Below are positions 59,949 to 64,000 of a stretch of DNA of 64,000 bases, piece by piece. The first letter of the stretch is position 1; the number at the start of each line of letters is the position of its first letter. Source of the DNA: Iris pallida (Eukaryota; Streptophyta; Magnoliopsida; Asparagales; Iridaceae); contig JANAVB010029819.1 in NCBI GenBank assembly GCA_029216955.1, forward strand, positions 30,524,204-30,588,203, given 5' to 3'. A model generated the notes under the pieces. The model ran no database searches and had not been told where the DNA came from. It worked only from the letters and a program-made list of their open reading frames with translations. Both the position numbers and the translations under genes were made by a program.

Positions 59949-60234
59949 GTTTTAGCTTAATGTTATAGGGGTTGTACTTAGCCTAGGTATATATTATGTT
60001 AACTCAATGTATGTATCTATATATAATGTAAAGTTGTGTTGCCTATATAAGTTGATAGTGTATTGTGAATAAATAATGTATAGGAATATCAAATTGTGTA
60101 AGTGTGATGCTAGATTGACATTGTGTATGTGTAGGAGTGCTAAACTAGGCTTGATTAGGCTAAGGTAGGCTAGTATAGCCTTGTTTAGACCATAGTGACC
60201 AAATACAGACTAATGTAGTCGAGTGTAGACCAGT

Positions 60235-60320
60235 TTGACCTAAATTGGACTTGGTTGACCTAGTTTGACTTCTAGGGTTGACCAGAGTTGACCAAGAGTT
60301 GACTTTGGCCTAGATTGACC
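60235..60320 (+). promoter_or_regulatory. W-box-like cluster in C2
   Basis: Seven TTGAC[CT] cores in 86 bp: 60235, 60255, 60265, 60278, 60288, 60299 and 60315. It corresponds to the inverse cluster at 14060-14300 in C1. WRKY binding to TTGAC[CT] is established knowledge; that this LTR responds to WRKY factors is inference. Confidence 0.55.
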
Positions 60321-61894
60321 TAGAATCATATAGAATGCATAGTAGGACTTTATTATATCATTTTAGACTTGTTGTGACTTGTGCTGTTCTGATTAGGAGC
60401 CAGACACCTCTCCTCGGACAGTACATTTACTTCAGACACTCAGATACAGGCGAGTACATTCTCTGATCATTTCATATCCTGCTTAGAATTATTTCCTACA
60501 GTAGATTACTTTACTTGTACTATCACGATGGTCACACGGATTGGTACTATATGGATCCCTTCTTGAGATGTTATCCTTAGGGAGCATCGGGTACTCTATG
60601 TTCTGTGCGTTTCACTTACATAGCGTACCATATGCTTCTTTGGTTCTTTGATTACTTGTGACGTATACCCTTATGATCACAGAGTCTCCTAGAATCTCTT
60701 ATCCTATTTACTGGGTATCCTAGAATCTCCTAGAGTTCCTATTTTTGGGACTACTATGTACCACCCTTCGGGGCTATTACATAGAATCATAACATAACCT
60801 GTTTGGATCCTTGTGTATTGATTGGGGGTACGGGGGAGTAGAAGTAGACATGTGAATACTATCCAAGTAGTGTAGCATCAGAATCTCTTCTGTAGTGTAG
60901 CATCAGAATCTTCTATGCCATTTACATGTCTATGTTGTACTCTGACTCACTAGTCACATAATAGTTCTCTATTTATAGTAGATATTTCTATTACAGCTTT
61001 CTCTCTCTGTTTACATACTGCACTTCTTTCAGTACTTGTATCTTACTTTACTGCATGATTATATCTTCTAACCTGCTATGAACTGTTGAGATGTACTGTA
61101 CTCGCTCCTGTCCTGACTGGACCTGTTGAAAATATTACAAAGGACGATAAGGAGGCTTGCCTGGACACTTACTACGGGACAGCCTTAGATGACACCTACG
61201 AGCTGGACCCTCAGGAGGACCCAGCTCTAGCTGAGGATATCACCCCGATTGCCTAGTTTAGATTAGTTAGGCTTATCTTCCTTGTAGTCATGAGACATGT
61301 TTAGCTAGACTTACTCTGAGTTGTATATATTCTTTCATTCTGTATCTGAGACCTTGTACTGCTGGATATTGCTGGGATTATCTTAGACTACTTTTCATCT
61401 ATTTATTTCCTTGAGTTCTATTTCATATCGTGCTATCTCTTTCTTAGTTGTGATTGAGTTTTATTGCTATGTCACCCCCATTCGGAGAGTATAAACTGTT
61501 TAGATATATATATATATTGTTAGATGTTGTGACCTAGGACAACGTTCTACCGCCGATACTGCGGCGTAGGCTGGGCGTTGTTACGTTCTCGTACCCTCAC
61601 AGTGGGTGCGGGTCGTGACAATGATAGTATCAGTATCTTTATCTGGGCTGTGGGATGATCCAAAGTGAGTGGACAGGTTGAATGCTCTTGGGTCGATAGC
61701 TTGTTGACAGCTGATGACTTGTTCTTGGCCGATGATGGCCAGGTATTCAGCTAGGATGGATCGGTGTGTTTGGCTTTCTTGTTCCTCTGTTTTCTCTGTG
61801 TTGCTTGTGCATGTTGTGTGTTTGTTGTGCTCAAAGCACTCTTCGTTCCACTGTGAGCTGTTGGAGGGGAAGGTATTTTCTTCTTGGTTGGCCT

Positions 61895-63381
61895 AGTTAG
61901 CAATGTCTGTGGGTGTGGGGTTGCTCTCTTTGCCTGTGGTGGCAGTATATGTGTGATCTTCGTCGGTGTGGGAGTTTTCTTCCTTCCCTAGGATGTCGAA
62001 TCTGTTGTGGGTGTTGGCGGTGGTACTTTTTGGGGTGGAGGAATTACTACTCGTGTTGGCGGTTTTGATTGGTGAGTGAGTCGGTTGTGGGCTAGCTTCG
62101 AACCAGATGTGAGAGTTTAGGGGTAAGGGGAGGGAGGGGTAATCTCTTATCCAGAACCTTCTTGTGCTTGTGCGCCTTCGGAACCAAAGTCTGTTTCAAT
62201 TTCGAATGGGCTCTGTAGAAGTACTTGGTTAGATGCCCTCTCTTATTGCTGTGGTTGCAATAAATAACATTGTTGTCGTATAAGATTGGTTGCGTGTGGA
62301 TCTTGTTTGCTAGCTCGATGTTGATAGATTTGGGGAGTTCTTTGGAAATGTCAAGTTCCATGCAAATTTTGGCATAGTTGGCTCTGGTATGGTTCTTTGT
62401 TTCCTCCGCGATGGCAACCAAAGTACCGAAGGAGTTGACATTCCTTTTCAGTGCTGCTGGGATGAAACATATCAGAGATGGATTGGGTAGAGTGATCCAA
62501 GCTGCTACTTTGGGTGAGTCCTCTTTCGGATTGTGTTCCTGAGACCATCTAACAATTGACATGACTTTTGAGTCTATTTTGTTCGAGTCCCGGGTCTGGA
62601 CTACATTCTGGTCTGTCGACGAGGATAAGTGAAGAAGGATATTTTTGGGGTCTAGAGGAGCTACTCTGTAGTCAGATGTAAGGCCCCATTTGGCAATTTC
62701 CTCCTGGACTCGAGCTAGCTTGGGGAAACCTGAGGGGAATCGTAACACAAATGTGGATGAAAATCGCTCATAATGGGACTCCAGGTCCGAGGGGGAGAAC
62801 GGTATCAATAATGCTTGCCCGTCAGCTGGGGTAGGGTAGACAATGTCGGGGAGAGGGAATCTGGAAGGATTGGTTTCTTCTGGGCAATCCGGTCCGGGCG
62901 GACCACATCTGCGAAAGAGGTGTGTCCCACCTGGAGGATCCCTATAGTGTAGGGGGGAGCTCCCCAGGAGGAGGCCAGCTAAGGGAGGATGCTAAAGCGG
63001 GCACAACAAATGCTTTAGGAGCAGGGCAATCTGGAGGTACAGGAGGCGGGGGAGGTGATGGCGCATGGGAGGAACAAGTGGGGAGGGCGCATAGAAGGGG
63101 TGAATGCGCTTCGGAGGTACTTGGGGGGTAGAGCTATGCGCGGGATGGGGTTGGGGAAGAGGGGGGAGCATGGCGGGTGACGCTGGAGGAGATATGAAGG
63201 CGCAAGGGGGAGAAAAATAGAGGGCACATAGGGGTAGACTCGGAAGGGGAAGCTCCGGAAGAGGAAAGAAGTGGCAGGCGCATAGGGGAGCCTGCGCAGA
63301 TGGAGTGGTGGCTCGGGAGGAGCAGAAGACTGGAGGGGCGCTTAGAGGGAGCAGCATAAGGTGGCAATGGAGGGGACCCAT
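61895..63381 (-). pseudogene. L1 ORF1 (DUF4283 and zinc knuckle)
   Basis: This is the nucleic-acid-binding ORF1 of the L1. The start region (63381-62990) is proline/serine-rich and low in complexity. The core has SDLESHYERFSSTFVLRFP and GFPKLARVQEEIAKWGL (about 62785-62690), typical of DUF4283 proteins of plant LINEs. A knuckle-like YCNHSNKRGHLTKYFYRAH (about 62265-62205) has lost most of its Cys. The 238-codon open part ends at 62092; one frame over, the tail continues SPQPTHSPIKTANTSSN and NRFDILGKEENSHTDEDH to a stop near 61895. So it is frameshifted. Confidence 0.82.

Positions 63382-63384
<3 letters not shown>

Positions 63385-63440
<56 letters not shown>
63385..63440. repeat. (TA)n tract between two LINEs
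   Basis: An uninterrupted TA run separating the 5' end of the minus-strand L1 from the truncated start of the plus-strand L1. Confidence 0.95.
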
Positions 63441-63444
<4 letters not shown>

Positions 63445-63445
63445 C

Positions 63446-64000
63446 ATGCACATCGTTACGGAAGCTTGGGACCGCACGGACTCCCCCGAACCTCTCACTC
63501 GGGTGGCCAACAAGCTCAAGGCCATGAGGAAAGCCCTATCGGTCTGGAGCAAGCAGGCATATAGGGACATTTTTCAGGCCATTCATGAGGCTGAGGATGA
63601 TGTCACTCGTACCGAAGTTAGGTTCATGACCAACAGATCGCCAGCTGCCAGGAACGCTCTTAACCTCACCAAGGCTATCCTCAAATTACGGCTGAAAGTT
63701 GAGACAGATTTTTGGAAGCAGAAAGCGAGGCTTAAATGTGACAGCGAGGGGGACAACTCGAGCTATTTCCATGCCTACGTCAATGGTCGCAGACAGAAAC
63801 TCACTCTCCATCAGATAGCCGACGAAACCGGTAACATCATCAACGATCAAAGGGGCATCCAGGTGGCGGCCGCGAAGTTCTTTTCCCAGCTGTTCTCCAA
63901 AGAAACGGTTCTTAGAGACAACACCTTCCAGGATGAGATACCCTACCTTATTAGCGACACCGACAACATCCAGCTAGAACAACCTCCTTCCGAGCAAGAG
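63446..64000 (+). CDS. L1 LINE ORF2 fragment, open to the window edge
   Basis: From the ATG at 63446 the frame runs 185 codons without a stop to position 64000. It covers the region between endonuclease and reverse transcriptase: LSVWSKQAYRDIFQAIHEAE (about codons 36-55), LKVETDFWKQKARLKCDSEG, NSSYFHAYVNGRRQKLTLHQ, then IINDQRGIQVAAAKFFSQLF and SKETVLRDNTF. The minus-strand L1 at 55503-55250 has the same blocks (RRQKLNIHPIADVTR; SKETVTRDPDF), so they are related families. Its endonuclease is missing because it is 5'-truncated at the (TA)n tract. The ATG is probably internal, not the natural start. No decay is visible in this part. Confidence 0.88.
   Translation, partial: MHIVTEAWDRTDSPEPLTRVANKLKAMRKALSVWSKQAYRDIFQAIHEAEDDVTRTEVRFMTNRSPAARNALNLTKAILKLRLKVETDFWKQKARLKCDSEGDNSSYFHAYVNGRRQKLTLHQIADETGNIINDQRGIQVAAAKFFSQLFSKETVLRDNTFQDEIPYLISDTDNIQLEQPPSEQE

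Larger units (their letters stand above)
56714..61620 (+). mobile_element. solo LTR C2 (Gypsy, family of C1)
   Basis: 4907 bp starting TGTAACACCCAG and ending GGGTCGTGACA, with perfect target duplication ATGAT at 56709-56713 and 61621-61625. Removing it rejoins the L1 between ORF1 and ORF2. It is in the opposite orientation to C1 and about 1 kb longer. Content, left to right: AT-rich start with a TATATAAT motif (57466-57473), a GC-rich segment with four CACGTG words (58096-58378), a CT- and CA-rich segment (59580-59800), (TA)n (59893-59944), a TTGAC cluster (60235-60320) and the conserved end. There is no interior sequence, PBS or PPT. Confidence 0.92.
52913..63384 (-). mobile_element. near full-length L1 LINE, split by solo LTR C2
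   Basis: On the minus strand: proline-rich ORF1 start (from about 63381), DUF4283-like ORF1 core and zinc knuckle (62808-62200), ORF1 end (61895), then, after the LTR insertion 56714-61620, ORF2 with endonuclease (from 56553), RT and zf-RVT to 53067. A 3' UTR with AATAAA (about 52938-52943, minus) and the (TA)n tail follow. Without the insertion the length is about 5.56 kb, a normal full-length plant L1. Frameshifts and stops disable both ORFs. Both flanks are (TA)n tracts, so a target duplication cannot be delimited. Confidence 0.9.

Overview
This is nuclear DNA from a flowering plant, most likely a eudicot; I cannot name the species. It consists almost entirely of nested plant transposable elements (Ty1-copia, Tekay-type chromoviral Gypsy, a Tat/Ogre-like Gypsy gag region, En/Spm-CACTA, L1 LINEs, tRNA-derived SINEs). 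Introns inside captured gene pieces and one RALF-type peptide gene support the call. I see no rRNA, tRNA or CRISPR.

Positions 1-30271 are a four-level nest, each level proven by a 5-bp target-site duplication (TSD). The outer element is a decayed copia retrotransposon on the minus strand (RT and integrase at 1-1799, protease and gag at 26588-28887, 5' LTR at about 29032-30271). A Tekay-type Gypsy element A (1805-26582, TSD GCTAC) interrupts its integrase zinc finger. Element A has 3.3-kb LTRs and keeps only gag and integrase/chromodomain remnants. A second element B (2336-17006, TSD CATGA) sits in A's 3' LTR. B is non-coding, with 4.7-kb LTRs around only 1.3 kb of interior. Inside B's 5' LTR is a solo LTR C1 (12865-16779, TSD GGTAG).

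Positions 31495-39313 carry the minus-strand gag/protease region of a Tat/Ogre-like Gypsy element. It is split by a complete non-autonomous CACTA transposon (31810-35563, TSD GAA) that carries spliceable exons of a BTB/POZ-MATH gene and a DCN1-like gene. A putative LTR with 101-bp tandem repeats follows (39.4-41.7 kb), then a decayed autonomous CACTA element with TNP2 transposase remnants (41.9-45.88 kb).

Positions 45.9-50.65 kb form the least repetitive part. It holds an unassigned open region, a regular 50-bp degenerate tandem array (47496-47990), the only plausible host gene (a RALF-like secreted peptide, 48704-48931, minus) and a 1.25-kb inverted-repeat structure (49401-50647).

Positions 50.65-64.0 kb are a cluster of LINEs and SINEs whose ends repeatedly coincide with (TA)n tracts. 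It includes a near full-length minus-strand L1 (52913-63384), a second solo LTR of family C inserted between that L1's ORF1 and ORF2 (56714-61620, TSD ATGAT), and a plus-strand L1 ORF2 fragment that is open to the window edge.

Most coding remnants carry stops or frameshifts. Exceptions are the RALF-like gene, the captured CACTA exons and the final LINE ORF.
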